DNA of 64,000 nucleotides from Segetibacter sp. (lineage in GTDB: Bacteria > Bacteroidota > Bacteroidia > Chitinophagales > Chitinophagaceae), in NCBI GenBank assembly GCA_028288485.1, contig JAQBNO010000179.1, positions 1 to 64,000 on the forward strand. The letters are read 5' to 3'. Positions 18,041 to 27,042 of this stretch are shown here, one piece after another. Position numbers and translations under genes: made by a program. The notes under the pieces are model-generated. The model was not told where the DNA came from, searched no databases, and saw only the letters and a list, made by a program, of their open reading frames with translations. Position 1 is the first letter of the stretch; the number at the start of each line of letters is the position of its first letter.

Positions 18041-18184
18041 GAGCTGAAAAAGGTTATGCGCTGAGCTCCAAAAAAACCTCCTGAACATTAAGATTGTTAT
18101 TCAATTGGTGCCTTGTTGCCACTTAACCAACAGCGCCAGCGCGCAAAACTTCAACTTTACTCAAAATATTCCTTTGTCCTGGTT

Positions 18185-20968
18185 CTATATATTCCCCAGG
18201 CTTTCTTCAATAGTTTTGATTCGTGCTTCTGCGTCGGCCTGTTTCTTTTTTTCCAGTTCTACCACTTCAGCTTTTGCATTGGCTACAAACCTTTCGTTAC
18301 CTAATTTTTTAAGTACGCTTTGTAGAAAGCCTTTCTGGTGTTCCAGATCTTTCAGTAACTCTGCTTTGAGCGATTCTGTGTCAACTTGTTTATTACTTTC
18401 GATATAGAACTTGTCTTTTTCAATAGCCACTACAGTAGCATTGGCAACGGCGTCGCTTGTGTAAGTAATTGTTTCTGCGGTTACCTGTTTGGCTAATATG
18501 CTTCCTATATTCCTGTAAACCTGGTTGTTTTCCGACTGTATGTGCAGCTTAATCGTTTCTTTTGGCTTTAACCCGTTTTTATTTCTTGCATCCCGCAACG
18601 CCGTGATCACTTTCTTCAGTAACTCGCCGTTTGCAAGTATGTTGGCATCAGTATCTTTAATAATATCAAACTGCCTTACGCACAGGTCATTTTCTTTTTC
18701 CCGCAACCGGTGATAGATCTCTTCGGTAATAAAAGGCATGAACGGGTGAAGCAATTGCATTAATTCTTCGAAGAACCACACTGTTTTATGATAAACTTCC
18801 TCATGGATAGGTTGTTCAAAACCCGGTTTTACCCATTCGAGGTACCAGCTGCAGAAGTCGTCCCAGATAAGGGAATAAATGGTTTTTAATGCCTCGCTTA
18901 ATTTAAACTGCGAATACATTATTTCAACTTCTCCACGTACCTTGTTCAACCTGTTTTCAAACCAGTCAACAGCAATATTATGGCGATGCGATTTCTCCGT
19001 TTCTGCAAGGTCTTCGATCTCACCATTCTGAACTTTAGTTTCATCAGTCAGTCGCCAGCTGTCGTCAATTTCAAGCGTTGTATCATCAATGGAAGTTCTG
19101 TCTTCCCACATTTTCACCAGCTTCAAAGCGTTCCACAACTTATTATTGAAGTTGCGTCCCTGTTCGAGGCTGGCTTCGTCAAACAACAGATCGTTGCCGG
19201 CAGGGGAGGATATCATGATGCCAAATCGCACCGCGTCGGCGCCGTACTTGTCAATCAGTTCTAAAAGGTCGGGACTGTTGCCCAAACTTTTGCTCATTTT
19301 TCTTCCCTGCTTATCCCGAACCATACCGGTAAAGTATACGTCGCTAAAGGGCTTCACGTCTTTATAATGCATACCCGCCATGATCATTCTTGATACCCAG
19401 AAAAATATGATATCTTGTCCCGTTACAAGTACGGAAGTAGGGTAGTAGTAATTAATGTCTTTATTATTTTCGGGCTTCGAAATACCTTTAAATACTTCCA
19501 TTGGCCAGAGCCACGAGGAGAACCAGGTGTCGAGAACATCAACGTCGCGAGTGAGTTGAGTGGTGCGTGGTGGGTTGCCAACGGTGAATGGCGAATGATG
19601 AATGTCGGCTTCTGATTGACCGTTGACCATTGCCCATTGCCTGCGAGCTTCCTCTTCTGTTTCTGCAACAAAAACGTTCCCTTTTTCATCGTACCATGCT
19701 GGTATTTGCTGTCCCCACCAAAGCTGCCGGCTAATGCACCAGTCTTTTACATTCTCGAGCCAGTATTTGTAGGTAGCTAAAAACTTTTCTCCGGGATGAA
19801 TATTAATATCGCCGTTTACAACTGCCCGTAAAGCCGGGCCAGCCATCTCTTTCATTTTTAAAAACCATTGGGTGCTGATTCGCGGCTCAACAACCGCCCC
19901 GCTTCTTTGGCTGTAGCCTAATCGGCTAGGGTATTCCTCCTCCTTAATTAAATAGCCTTTCTCTTTTAGTTCAACGATTATTTTTTTGCGGGCAGCAAAG
20001 CGTTCCACTCCCACATATATTTGTGCGGCCTCACTCAAAGTTCCGTCTTCATTTAACGTGTCTACTACTTCAAGGTTGTGTTTTAAACCAAGGTTGTAGT
20101 CATTAATGTCGTGAGCAGGAGTAACTTTTAACGCACCTGTTCCAAAGGAAGGGTCAACATATTCATCATAGATGATGGGAATGCGGCGATTGATTAGAGG
20201 AACTATTGCGAACTTCCCTTTCAAAAGTCCATATCGTTCATCAGAAGGATTTACGCAAATTGCAGTGTCTCCCATGATTGTCTCGGGCCGCTGTGTAGCT
20301 ATAGTAATGCCGCCGCGCCCCGGAAGGGGAGCTATAGCGTTTCCATTTTCATCTTCTATCTTATAATCGATATAATACAACTTCCCTACTATATCTTTAA
20401 ACTCAACCTCTTCATCACTTAAGGCTGTTTTAGCGGCAGGGTCCCAATTGATCATCCTTGCGCCGCGGTAAACCAGTCCTTTTTGATATAGGTCAACAAA
20501 GACTTTAATGACGGCTTTGTAGTAGTGATCATCCATGGTGAAAGTAACCCGGTCCCAGTCTACACTACACCCTAATTTAGCGATTTGGTTATAGATAATA
20601 CCTCCGTATTTATCTTTCCACTCAAAGGCATATTCCAGGAACTCTTCCCGGCTTAGGGTGGTTTTATCAATACCTTTTTCTTTGAGCATTTGTACCACTT
20701 TCGCCTCGGTTGCTATGCTCGCATGATCACTGCCGGGAACCCAGCAGGCATTAAAACCGCTCATTCTTGCTTTTCGTACCAGTATGTCCTGCACAGTCTC
20801 ATTTAACGTATGGCCCATGTGTAAAACACCGGTAACATTCGGAGGTGGGATAACAACTGTATATGAGGGTCTTTCGTCTGGTGTACTGTTGAAATACCGT
20901 TTCGAAATCCAGTGTTTGTACCATTTCTCTTCTGTCTGCGCGGGAATATAATTCTTACTTAGTTCCAT
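18185..20968 (-). CDS. valS: Valyl-tRNA synthetase
   Basis: 927 aa from the ATG at 20968 (MELSKNYIPAQTEEKWYKHW); three extra upstream codons are unlikely to be used. Charges tRNA-Val and edits mischarged Thr. The HIGH motif is HMGH (50-53, in PPPNVTGVLHMGH), the KMSKS motif is GRKMSKSLGNS, and the editing domain lies between. The C-terminal coiled coil (about 860-927) is typical. A stretch before DVDVLDTWFSSWLWP is abnormally long: codons at about 19557-19640 encode AMVNGQSEADIHHSPFTVG and neighbours, which derive from an R2-type intergenic repeat inserted in frame. The rest is intact, so the enzyme is presumably functional. Confidence 0.97.
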   Translation of the reverse strand: MELSKNYIPAQTEEKWYKHWISKRYFNSTPDERPSYTVVIPPPNVTGVLHMGHTLNETVQDILVRKARMSGFNACWVPGSDHASIATEAKVVQMLKEKGIDKTTLSREEFLEYAFEWKDKYGGIIYNQIAKLGCSVDWDRVTFTMDDHYYKAVIKVFVDLYQKGLVYRGARMINWDPAAKTALSDEEVEFKDIVGKLYYIDYKIEDENGNAIAPLPGRGGITIATQRPETIMGDTAICVNPSDERYGLLKGKFAIVPLINRRIPIIYDEYVDPSFGTGALKVTPAHDINDYNLGLKHNLEVVDTLNEDGTLSEAAQIYVGVERFAARKKIIVELKEKGYLIKEEEYPSRLGYSQRSGAVVEPRISTQWFLKMKEMAGPALRAVVNGDINIHPGEKFLATYKYWLENVKDWCISRQLWWGQQIPAWYDEKGNVFVAETEEEARRQWAMVNGQSEADIHHSPFTVGNPPRTTQLTRDVDVLDTWFSSWLWPMEVFKGISKPENNKDINYYYPTSVLVTGQDIIFFWVSRMIMAGMHYKDVKPFSDVYFTGMVRDKQGRKMSKSLGNSPDLLELIDKYGADAVRFGIMISSPAGNDLLFDEASLEQGRNFNNKLWNALKLVKMWEDRTSIDDTTLEIDDSWRLTDETKVQNGEIEDLAETEKSHRHNIAVDWFENRLNKVRGEVEIMYSQFKLSEALKTIYSLIWDDFCSWYLEWVKPGFEQPIHEEVYHKTVWFFEELMQLLHPFMPFITEEIYHRLREKENDLCVRQFDIIKDTDANILANGELLKKVITALRDARNKNGLKPKETIKLHIQSENNQVYRNIGSILAKQVTAETITYTSDAVANATVVAIEKDKFYIESNKQVDTESLKAELLKDLEHQKGFLQSVLKKLGNERFVANAKAEVVELEKKKQADAEARIKTIEESLGNI
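19557..19640 (-). repeat. R2-type repeat inserted in frame within valS
   Basis: Read on the plus strand: GGTGAATGGCGAATGATGAAT with GTTGACCATTGCCCATTGCC, the same units as the intergenic tract at 8318-8350. It adds roughly 20 residues between the editing/insert region and the DVLDTWFSS strand. Confidence 0.75.
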
Positions 20969-21081
20969 AAATTGCAATTAAACTTAGATCGGGCCGTAGC
21001 CGGTATACGAATGTCTCCTAAAAATCGGAGTGCAAATGTACTAAAACCAATGTCTGTTTTTGAAACGATTACGGCACAAAA

Positions 21082-21103
21082 AAAGCCCGCTGAAGCGGGC
21101 TTT
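21082..21103 (-). terminator. Rho-independent terminator
   Basis: AAAGCCCGC (21082-21090), TGAA loop, GCGGGCTTT (21095-21103). On the minus strand a T run follows. It lies 22 bases after the small lipoprotein gene. Confidence 0.88.
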
Positions 21104-21124
21104 AGAAAATGTTTATCGAAAAAG

Positions 21125-21370
21125 TTACCTGGTGAGCATTTTGGTATCCCACACATTCAATGGAAGGATGAGGGATTGCTCGTTCTCACCCGTAAGCATT
21201 ATTTCCTCTTTATCTGCTAAGCAATGCCGGGTGGCGTTTGCTAATGAAAGGCCATTACAACAATTGAGTATTACCTGGGTCCCGGCAGGTAATACAACTG
21301 CATCGTGAGAGTTACAAGAGGCAAAAAATAAAGATGCTGAAAAGAATAATGTGTAAATATTTTTTCTCAT
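21125..21370 (-). CDS. Small lipoprotein, 81 aa
   Basis: A lipoprotein signal with lipobox FFASC (C19) is followed by a short mature domain of about 60 residues (VVLPAGTQVILNCCNGLSL, then a C-terminal LPLNVWDTKML). It contains an unusual CC pair and a further Cys. A terminator follows directly, which supports a real monocistronic gene. No family is recognised. The neighbours, valS and the exonuclease fusion, give no functional hint. Confidence 0.65.
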   Translation of the reverse strand: MRKNIYTLFFSASLFFASCNSHDAVVLPAGTQVILNCCNGLSLANATRHCLADKEEIMLTGENEQSLILPLNVWDTKMLTR

Positions 21371-21600
21371 AGCCTTTACAATTGTCTTCTAAAACTAATA
21401 TACTTTTTTGCGCTATGTATGTTAATTTATATTTAACTTCTTGTAGCAGTACTAGGTTAATCGCAGTTCGAATTAAGTGCAGAATATCATCGTTTCGTTC
21501 CGGCAATTTTACTTGGGTTAATTCAATTGCCAATTTTCTTAGTATTTTTTACTTCTAAAAACAAGGTTAGCCGTATCTTTAACCTTCCTGATTAATACAC

Positions 21601-22956
21601 ATGTTTGCAATTGTAGATATAGAGACGACTGGTGGGTATGCAAGCGGAAACTCCATTTCTGAAATTGCCATTGCCATTCATGATGGTGAGCGAATGGTAG
21701 ATTATTTTGAAACGCTCATCAATCCTGAAGTTCCTATTCCCCGCTACATACAAGCTTTAACTGGTATCACCAATGCTATGGTAAGCCAGGCCCCGCTTTT
21801 TGAAGAGGTTGCGCCAAAGATCTATGGTCTTTTGCACGACAAGGTGTTTGTTGCACACAATGTGAATTTCGATTATTCTTTTGTCAGGCACCAATTGGGG
21901 CAGTTCGGCTACGACCTTGATTGCAAGAAACTTTGCACAGTAAGACTTGGAAGAAAAGTTTTGCCGGGTCATCAAAGTTATAGCCTTGGCAAGCTTTGCC
22001 GATGCCTTGATATTGAAATTGAGCAACGCCATCGTGCAGGAGGTGATGCATTGGCTACCGTTAAGCTCTTTGAGTGTATTTTAAAGAATGATCACGATGG
22101 GGAGATCCAGGCAATGCTCAAAGGTAAGTCGAAGGAACAATTTCTTCCCCCGCATTTGCCGGTCGAAAAAGTCGCTCAATTACCAACTTTACCCGGAGTA
22201 TATTATTTCCACAATCAAAAGGGTAAGATTATTTATGTAGGCAAGGCAAAAGACTTAAAGAAGCGGGTTAACAGTCATTTTTCGAATAACAAGCCGGGTA
22301 AGCAAAAACAGGATTTCCTGCGCGAGATCTGCAATATTTCCTTCCAGGTTTGCGGCTCCGAATTGATGGCTTTTATCCTTGAAAGTATTGAAATTAAGCG
22401 TCTCTGGCCTTTGTACAACCGAAGTTTAAAGGGCTTTACCCAAACCTATGGTTTGTATATGTACGAAGACGGCCGCGGCTACCAGCGGCTGGTGATCGAA
22501 AAAAAGAAAAGGCAGCTGCAGCCACTATACACCTTTAACCTGTTGCTCGATGGACTTAATCTCTTAAAACAACTGATAGAGCAATTTCAGTTGTGTTCCC
22601 GGTTATGTTATGTAGACGTTAGCCCCGGCCCTACAATGGCCGACGAACTGTTGCCAAACGAATACAATACGCGGGTAAGTAACGCTGTTGAGCATCTGAA
22701 GTCTTCGCTTCCAAGTTTTGCTGTGGTGGAAGAGGTGACATTGCCGAAAAGAGAAGATAAGCGGGGTATTATATTAATGGAGAAAGGCCGGTTCTACGGA
22801 ATGGGCTATGTGCCCGCCAATACTTCTTATACGCATATTGATGACCTTAAAAAGCATGTAACACAATATCCCGAAAGTGATTATATCCGCGGTTTGGTGT
22901 ACCAGTATGCCAGCAAGTATCCGCAGCGAAAGGTAGAATTTACAACCACCATTTAA
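21601..22956 (+). CDS. DEDDh exonuclease fused to a GIY-YIG (UvrC-like) nuclease domain
   Basis: 451 aa. Domain 1 (about 1-165) is a DnaQ/epsilon-type 3'-5' exonuclease with all four metal ligands: D6 and E8 (VDIETTG), D91 (HNVNFDYSF), D149, and the general-base H144 (HRAGGDA). Domain 2 (about 193-280) is a GIY-YIG domain like UvrC/Cho: GVYYF (199-203), IYVG (211-214), an Arg at about 222 and a Glu in FILESIEIK. The last 170 residues have no clear catalytic motif. The architecture is known in actinobacteria and Bacteroidota (PolC epsilon-like plus UvrC N-terminal), with a likely role in DNA repair. It lacks the UvrB-binding and HhH regions of true UvrC. Confidence 0.9.
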   Translation: MFAIVDIETTGGYASGNSISEIAIAIHDGERMVDYFETLINPEVPIPRYIQALTGITNAMVSQAPLFEEVAPKIYGLLHDKVFVAHNVNFDYSFVRHQLGQFGYDLDCKKLCTVRLGRKVLPGHQSYSLGKLCRCLDIEIEQRHRAGGDALATVKLFECILKNDHDGEIQAMLKGKSKEQFLPPHLPVEKVAQLPTLPGVYYFHNQKGKIIYVGKAKDLKKRVNSHFSNNKPGKQKQDFLREICNISFQVCGSELMAFILESIEIKRLWPLYNRSLKGFTQTYGLYMYEDGRGYQRLVIEKKKRQLQPLYTFNLLLDGLNLLKQLIEQFQLCSRLCYVDVSPGPTMADELLPNEYNTRVSNAVEHLKSSLPSFAVVEEVTLPKREDKRGIILMEKGRFYGMGYVPANTSYTHIDDLKKHVTQYPESDYIRGLVYQYASKYPQRKVEFTTTI

Positions 22957-23178
22957 AGATTTTTCATCAATTAAGTGCAAATAGTACAGGCACTTAGTGA
23001 TTTAGAATGCCCACTTATTTTTAATAGATGTAGGTGGATAAGTACTCTTTGTGAAATCAACATTGCCTGTTACTTTCGCCGCCCACCGGAAGCATGATCA
23101 AAAGGATTTTTAGTAATTGTGACAAACTAAGTGATTTTTGTTTTTTTGGTAGCAAGCATGAGCATATAAGGCAACAGC

Positions 23179-23236
23179 CGTTGCCACGCTCGCTTGTACT
23201 GTAACGCATTATTCAGCGTGGCAGTTTTTACCCTGA
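23179..23236 (+). repeat. 58-base dispersed element, copy 2
   Basis: Identical to the reverse complement of 3775-3832 over the full 58 bases, with the same 9-base inverted repeat (AGCGTGGCA/TGCCACGCT). Confidence 0.88.
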
Positions 23237-23348
23237 CCCGTCAAAGGGGTGTACTCTTGTACTAAATATCTTCTACGGGGAAGATTGGATAGAAGAATAA
23301 TGTAGAAGTGGTAGTTTAAAATGATTCATTAACAATATAAAAGTATCG

Positions 23349-23378
23349 CTCCTTCTCCTTTGCAAGGAGAAGGAGCAG
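23349..23378. repeat. REP-like palindrome (CTCCTTCTCC type), copy 2
   Basis: GCTCCTTCTCCTTT, short loop, GCAAGGAGAAGGAGC. It lies directly upstream of tex, where the GGAGGATAAGG tail may double as its ribosome site. Confidence 0.8.
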
Positions 23379-23391
23379 GAGGATAAGGTTT

Positions 23392-25635
23392 ATGCAATTT
23401 GCTCAAAGTATATCGGCTAAATTAAATATAAGAACTGCGCAGGTAGAAGTCGTGATGTCGCTATTGGAAGAGGGTTCAACTATCCCGTTTATTGCGCGTT
23501 ACCGCAAAGACAAAACGGGTAATCTTGATGAAGTGCAGATTCTGGCAATCCAGGACGAAGCTAAATTTTTAAAGGAGTTTACCGAAAGAAAAGCCTTCAT
23601 TGAAAAATCAATAGCGGAACAGGGAAAAATGACGGACGAACTGCAGGCTAAACTGGATAAGGCAATTACAGTTGCAGAATTGGAAGACATCTATCTTCCA
23701 TACAAGCCTAAACGCAGAACAAAGGCACAAACTGCACGTGAAAATGGGCTGGAGCCACTTGCATTACTTTTACTGGAACAAAAAGATGTTGACTTTGCCG
23801 CCGAAGCCTTAAAATTTATAAACGACAATGTAAAATCGGCTGACGAGGCTTTACAGGGAGCACGGGATATTATTGCAGAAACAGTGAATGAAGATGCAGA
23901 GGTGCGTGCAAAGGTTCGTAAGGTGTTTGAAACTGAGGCAACACTGCAAAGTAAAGTCGTGCCCGATAAAGAGACTGAAGGAATTAAATACAAAGATTAC
24001 TTCGATTTTTCTGAACTGATTTCTAAAGTGCCTTCTCATAGAATTCTCGCGATACTTCGTGGTTTTTTAGAAGGTTACCTGCGAATCGGAATATCACCAA
24101 ACGAAGAAGCAACTATTGAGCTGATAGAAACAAGGTATATTAAGGGCATGAGCAATTGCAATGAGCAAATAAGAAAAGCCATTAAAGACTCTTATCGTCG
24201 TTTGCTTCAGCCGAGCCTGGAAACTGAATTCAGAACGCTTTTAAAACAAAAAGGCGATGAGGAAGCCATCAACGTATTCGCAGAAAACCTTCGCCAGTTA
24301 TTGTTAAGCTCACCATTAGGAAGCAAAAGAATATTAGCTATTGACCCGGGGTATCGTACCGGCTGTAAAGTTGTTTGTCTTGATGAAAAAGGTGAATTAA
24401 AGAAAACGTCGCTGATATATATCCACGAAGGAAATAAGCAGTACGAGGCAGAGCACATTATTAAAGACCTTGTTGCTACGTATGACATTGAAGTATTTGC
24501 CATAGGAGATGGAACTGCAGGCAGGGAAACGGAACAATTTATTAAGAAACTGAACCTTGGTTTGCCCGTGTTTTTGGTAAACGAAGATGGTGCATCTGTT
24601 TACAGCGCTTCTGAAACTGCACGGGAAGAATTTCCCGACCAGGATGTTACCGTAAGAGGCTCGGTAAGCATTGGCCGGCGATTGATGGATCCGTTGGCCG
24701 AACTGGTAAAAATTGATCCGAAAAGTATCGGTGTTGGCCAGTACCAGCACGACGTAAACCAGTTCAGGCTAAAGGAAAGACTGGACCAGACGGTAATTAG
24801 TTGTGTGAATGCTGTGGGTGTAAATTTAAATACTGCGAGCAAACATTTGTTAAGTTATGTGAGTGGAATTGGTGGAACGCTTGCTGAAAATATCGTAAAG
24901 TACAGAAGCGAAATAGGGAAATTCAGCAGCCGGAAAGAGTTGTTGAAAGTGCCGCGGTTAGGCGGAAAAGCATTTGAACAATGTGCAGGATTTTTACGGA
25001 TTAAGGAAGGTGAAAACCCCTTAGATGCAAGCGCAGTGCATCCTGAAGCTTATCCCCTCGTGCAACAGATGGCAAAAGATCTGAGTGTAGATGTGAAAAC
25101 TTTGATAGGAAATGATACGCTGATAAAGCAAATCGCACCAAAAAAATATGTTACGGAACAGATTGGGGAACTTACTATCAAAGACATTTTAAACGAACTA
25201 CAAAAGCCAGGTCTTGATCCACGAAGTGAAGTACAGCAGTTCGAGTTTGCCAATATCTATAAAATTGAAGACGTTACCGTTGGAATGGTTGTGCCCGGAG
25301 TAGTTACCAATATTACAAGATTCGGTGCATTTATAGATATAGGTGTAAAGCAAGATGGATTAGTACATGTATCAGAAATCTCACATACTTATATCACCGA
25401 CCCGAATGAAGCATTGAAACTTAACCAGCATGTGCAGGTAAAAGTGCTGGAAGTGGATATAGCGAGGAAGCGAATTGCCCTTTCGATCAAACAAACGCAG
25501 GAAGCTCCACAAAGGCAACAACGACCACAACAGCAATTTAAAGGTCCGCAGCAAAACTTTAAAAAGCGGGAACCGGAACCTGCTTTACCAATGAATGATG
25601 CTTTGGCAATGCTAAAGAAGAAGTTTGGGAAGTAG
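23392..25635 (+). CDS. tex: Tex-family RNA-binding transcription accessory protein
   Basis: 747 aa, full length. Order of parts: N-terminal helical HTH-like region (1-300), YqgF/RNase H-like core (ILAIDPGYRTGCKV at about 315-328), tandem HhH (VSGIGGTLAENIVKY and LLKVPRLGGKAFEQCAGFL, about 490-545), and an S1 RNA-binding domain (VTNITRFGAFIDIGVKQDG, about 640-660, then VHVSEIS). A short Gln/Pro-rich tail (about 703-730) is variable. Tex proteins bind RNA and affect transcription and stress tolerance. The start is close behind a REP-like hairpin. Confidence 0.95.
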   Translation: MQFAQSISAKLNIRTAQVEVVMSLLEEGSTIPFIARYRKDKTGNLDEVQILAIQDEAKFLKEFTERKAFIEKSIAEQGKMTDELQAKLDKAITVAELEDIYLPYKPKRRTKAQTARENGLEPLALLLLEQKDVDFAAEALKFINDNVKSADEALQGARDIIAETVNEDAEVRAKVRKVFETEATLQSKVVPDKETEGIKYKDYFDFSELISKVPSHRILAILRGFLEGYLRIGISPNEEATIELIETRYIKGMSNCNEQIRKAIKDSYRRLLQPSLETEFRTLLKQKGDEEAINVFAENLRQLLLSSPLGSKRILAIDPGYRTGCKVVCLDEKGELKKTSLIYIHEGNKQYEAEHIIKDLVATYDIEVFAIGDGTAGRETEQFIKKLNLGLPVFLVNEDGASVYSASETAREEFPDQDVTVRGSVSIGRRLMDPLAELVKIDPKSIGVGQYQHDVNQFRLKERLDQTVISCVNAVGVNLNTASKHLLSYVSGIGGTLAENIVKYRSEIGKFSSRKELLKVPRLGGKAFEQCAGFLRIKEGENPLDASAVHPEAYPLVQQMAKDLSVDVKTLIGNDTLIKQIAPKKYVTEQIGELTIKDILNELQKPGLDPRSEVQQFEFANIYKIEDVTVGMVVPGVVTNITRFGAFIDIGVKQDGLVHVSEISHTYITDPNEALKLNQHVQVKVLEVDIARKRIALSIKQTQEAPQRQQRPQQQFKGPQQNFKKREPEPALPMNDALAMLKKKFGK

Positions 25636-25689
25636 AGAACCGGGATTTATTCGATTTTTAGCCGATTATAGTTGAAAATATAGCAAGGG

Positions 25690-25741
25690 GTTGAAATGAT
25701 TAGGATGATCTTCTTAATTGTTTCAACTCTTTTTATTTTAT
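25690..25741. terminator. Bidirectional terminator between tex and aat
   Basis: GTTGAAA (25690-25696) pairs with TTTCAAC (25721-25727), with ATTA/TAAT extending the stem. A T-rich tail follows on the plus strand. Confidence 0.7.
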
Positions 25742-26382
25742 TATAGATGTTTTAAGTATTGCAGAAACTCTTCCCTGTCTATCATTCTTGCACCTAAACT
25801 TTCAAGGTGTTCGGTGTATACCTGGCAATCTATTAGTTGAACCCCATCCTTTAAAAGAAGCTGCACGTAATTGATAAACGCATATTTACTGGCGTTGCTA
25901 ATGTGGCTGAACATGCTTTCACCAAAGAAAATATTGCCCATTCTAACGCCGTACAGTCCACCAACCAATTCATTATCCAGCCAAACTTCGGCGCTGTGGG
26001 CATAACCAAGTTTATGTAGTTCAGTATAAGCCAGTTCTACCTCGTCTGTTATCCATGTTCCGTCTTGTCCTTCGCGTTCTTTTTCTTTACACGCTTTTAT
26101 AACCGCCGTAAATGCTTTGTTTGTAGTGAATTCGAATGCTTTTCGTTTTAAAAGTACGTTCATGCTTTTGCTTACTCTCAATTCATCCGGCAACAGTACA
26201 AACCTGGGATCAGGACACCACCATACCGGTATTTCACCATCGAACCAGGGAAAGATTCCTGCTTTATACGCCATTAACAGCCTGTTTACCGATAAGTCTC
26301 CTCCAATAGCAAGCAGGCCATCAGCAAGGGCTTCTTTTACGGGCGGAAACCATAAGTTTTTATCCAGGACATGTAAAGGCAT
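25741..26382 (-). CDS. aat: Leucyl/phenylalanyl-tRNA-protein transferase
   Basis: 213 aa. Transfers Leu or Phe from tRNA to the N-terminus of proteins beginning with Lys or Arg, creating primary N-degrons. Family motifs are clear: LLAIGGDLSVNRLLMAYKAGIFPW (about 23-46, quoted split: LLAIGGDLS, AYKAGIFPW), PVWWCPDPRFVL, GLYGVRMGNIFFGESMFS, and IDCQVYTEHLESLGAR. Length is close to the usual 200-240. It shares strand with clpS about 270 bases away on its upstream side, so both N-degron pathway components are neighbours. Confidence 0.96.
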   Translation of the reverse strand: MPLHVLDKNLWFPPVKEALADGLLAIGGDLSVNRLLMAYKAGIFPWFDGEIPVWWCPDPRFVLLPDELRVSKSMNVLLKRKAFEFTTNKAFTAVIKACKEKEREGQDGTWITDEVELAYTELHKLGYAHSAEVWLDNELVGGLYGVRMGNIFFGESMFSHISNASKYAFINYVQLLLKDGVQLIDCQVYTEHLESLGARMIDREEFLQYLKHL

Positions 26383-26563
26383 TTTTCAGCGGCACGATTA
26401 GTTTATGGGAGTACATTTTTTCGGGAAGTCACCGGTTATTTAATCAAAATATTGTACCATCGGCGATCTTTAAAGTTCAATTTTTTATCCTGGGGTGACT
26501 ATCGTAAAGGGATTTTGAAAATTTGGTGAATACGTAGCTGAATTTGTTGCTGCCGGCACAGCC

Positions 26564-26590
26564 GTACAAGTGAGTGACACAACAATGCTT
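26564..26590 (+). repeat. R1 dispersed repeat, full copy
   Basis: GTACAAG, TGAGTGACACAACAATGCTT. It lies between aat and clpS. Confidence 0.85.
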
Positions 26591-26616
26591 AACCGGGGCG
26601 CGAAAGCCTGTACAAA

Positions 26617-26639
26617 AAGCCCTTTTTTTCCCAGGGCTT
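26617..26639 (-). terminator. Rho-independent terminator of clpS
   Basis: AAGCCCT (26617-26623) pairs with AGGGCTT (26633-26639). On the minus strand the T-rich run follows, 13 bases after the clpS stop. Confidence 0.75.
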
Positions 26640-26651
26640 CCTGCAGATAGG

Positions 26652-26942
26652 TTATGCCATAACTTCTAATGTTGCACCAATTCCACGGTCGGTGATGGCA
26701 TCGACTTGTGGTTTAAGTTCATCGTAACTGCCATTCTTTACCGCATACTTACCTTTTGTGTGAATTAACATTGCACATTGTTCGGCTTGCTCTTCTGAAT
26801 GTCCGCATACGTCAATCAATGTTTCTATCACCCATTCAAAGGTATTTACCTCGTCGTTCCATACTACTATCTGGAACGTTTTTTCTAAATCTGTCAGCAC
26901 GTCGACCTCGGTATCCTCTAAAGTTTCTGTTCCTAAAGCCAT
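26652..26942 (-). CDS. clpS: ATP-dependent Clp protease adaptor ClpS
   Basis: 96 aa. Binds proteins with N-terminal Leu, Phe, Tyr or Trp and delivers them to ClpAP/ClpCP. The fold is recognisable from VVWNDEVNTFEWVIETLIDV (about 28-47), where NDEVNTF corresponds to the conserved N-D-x-x-T that contacts the degron, then CGHSEEQAEQCAMLIHTKG and GIGATLEV. The N-terminal tail is about 25 acidic residues, as in functional adaptors. The neighbouring aat gene creates ClpS substrates. Confidence 0.95.
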   Translation of the reverse strand: MALGTETLEDTEVDVLTDLEKTFQIVVWNDEVNTFEWVIETLIDVCGHSEEQAEQCAMLIHTKGKYAVKNGSYDELKPQVDAITDRGIGATLEVMA

Positions 26943-27042
26943 ATCTTCTTTTTTGCAAAGTTATTCCTAATACAATTATTAACTCAGGCATGGTTTTATA
27001 AATTTATTTGCTAAGGGTAAACCTACCCTAAACCTTTTTAAT

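Larger units (their letters stand above)
22957..23391. other. Intergenic region with repeats upstream of tex
   Basis: No gene. It contains the second exact 58-base element (23179-23236), a CTCTTGTACT fragment (about 23258), and the second REP-like hairpin (23349-23378) only 14 bases before the tex start codon. Confidence 0.55.
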
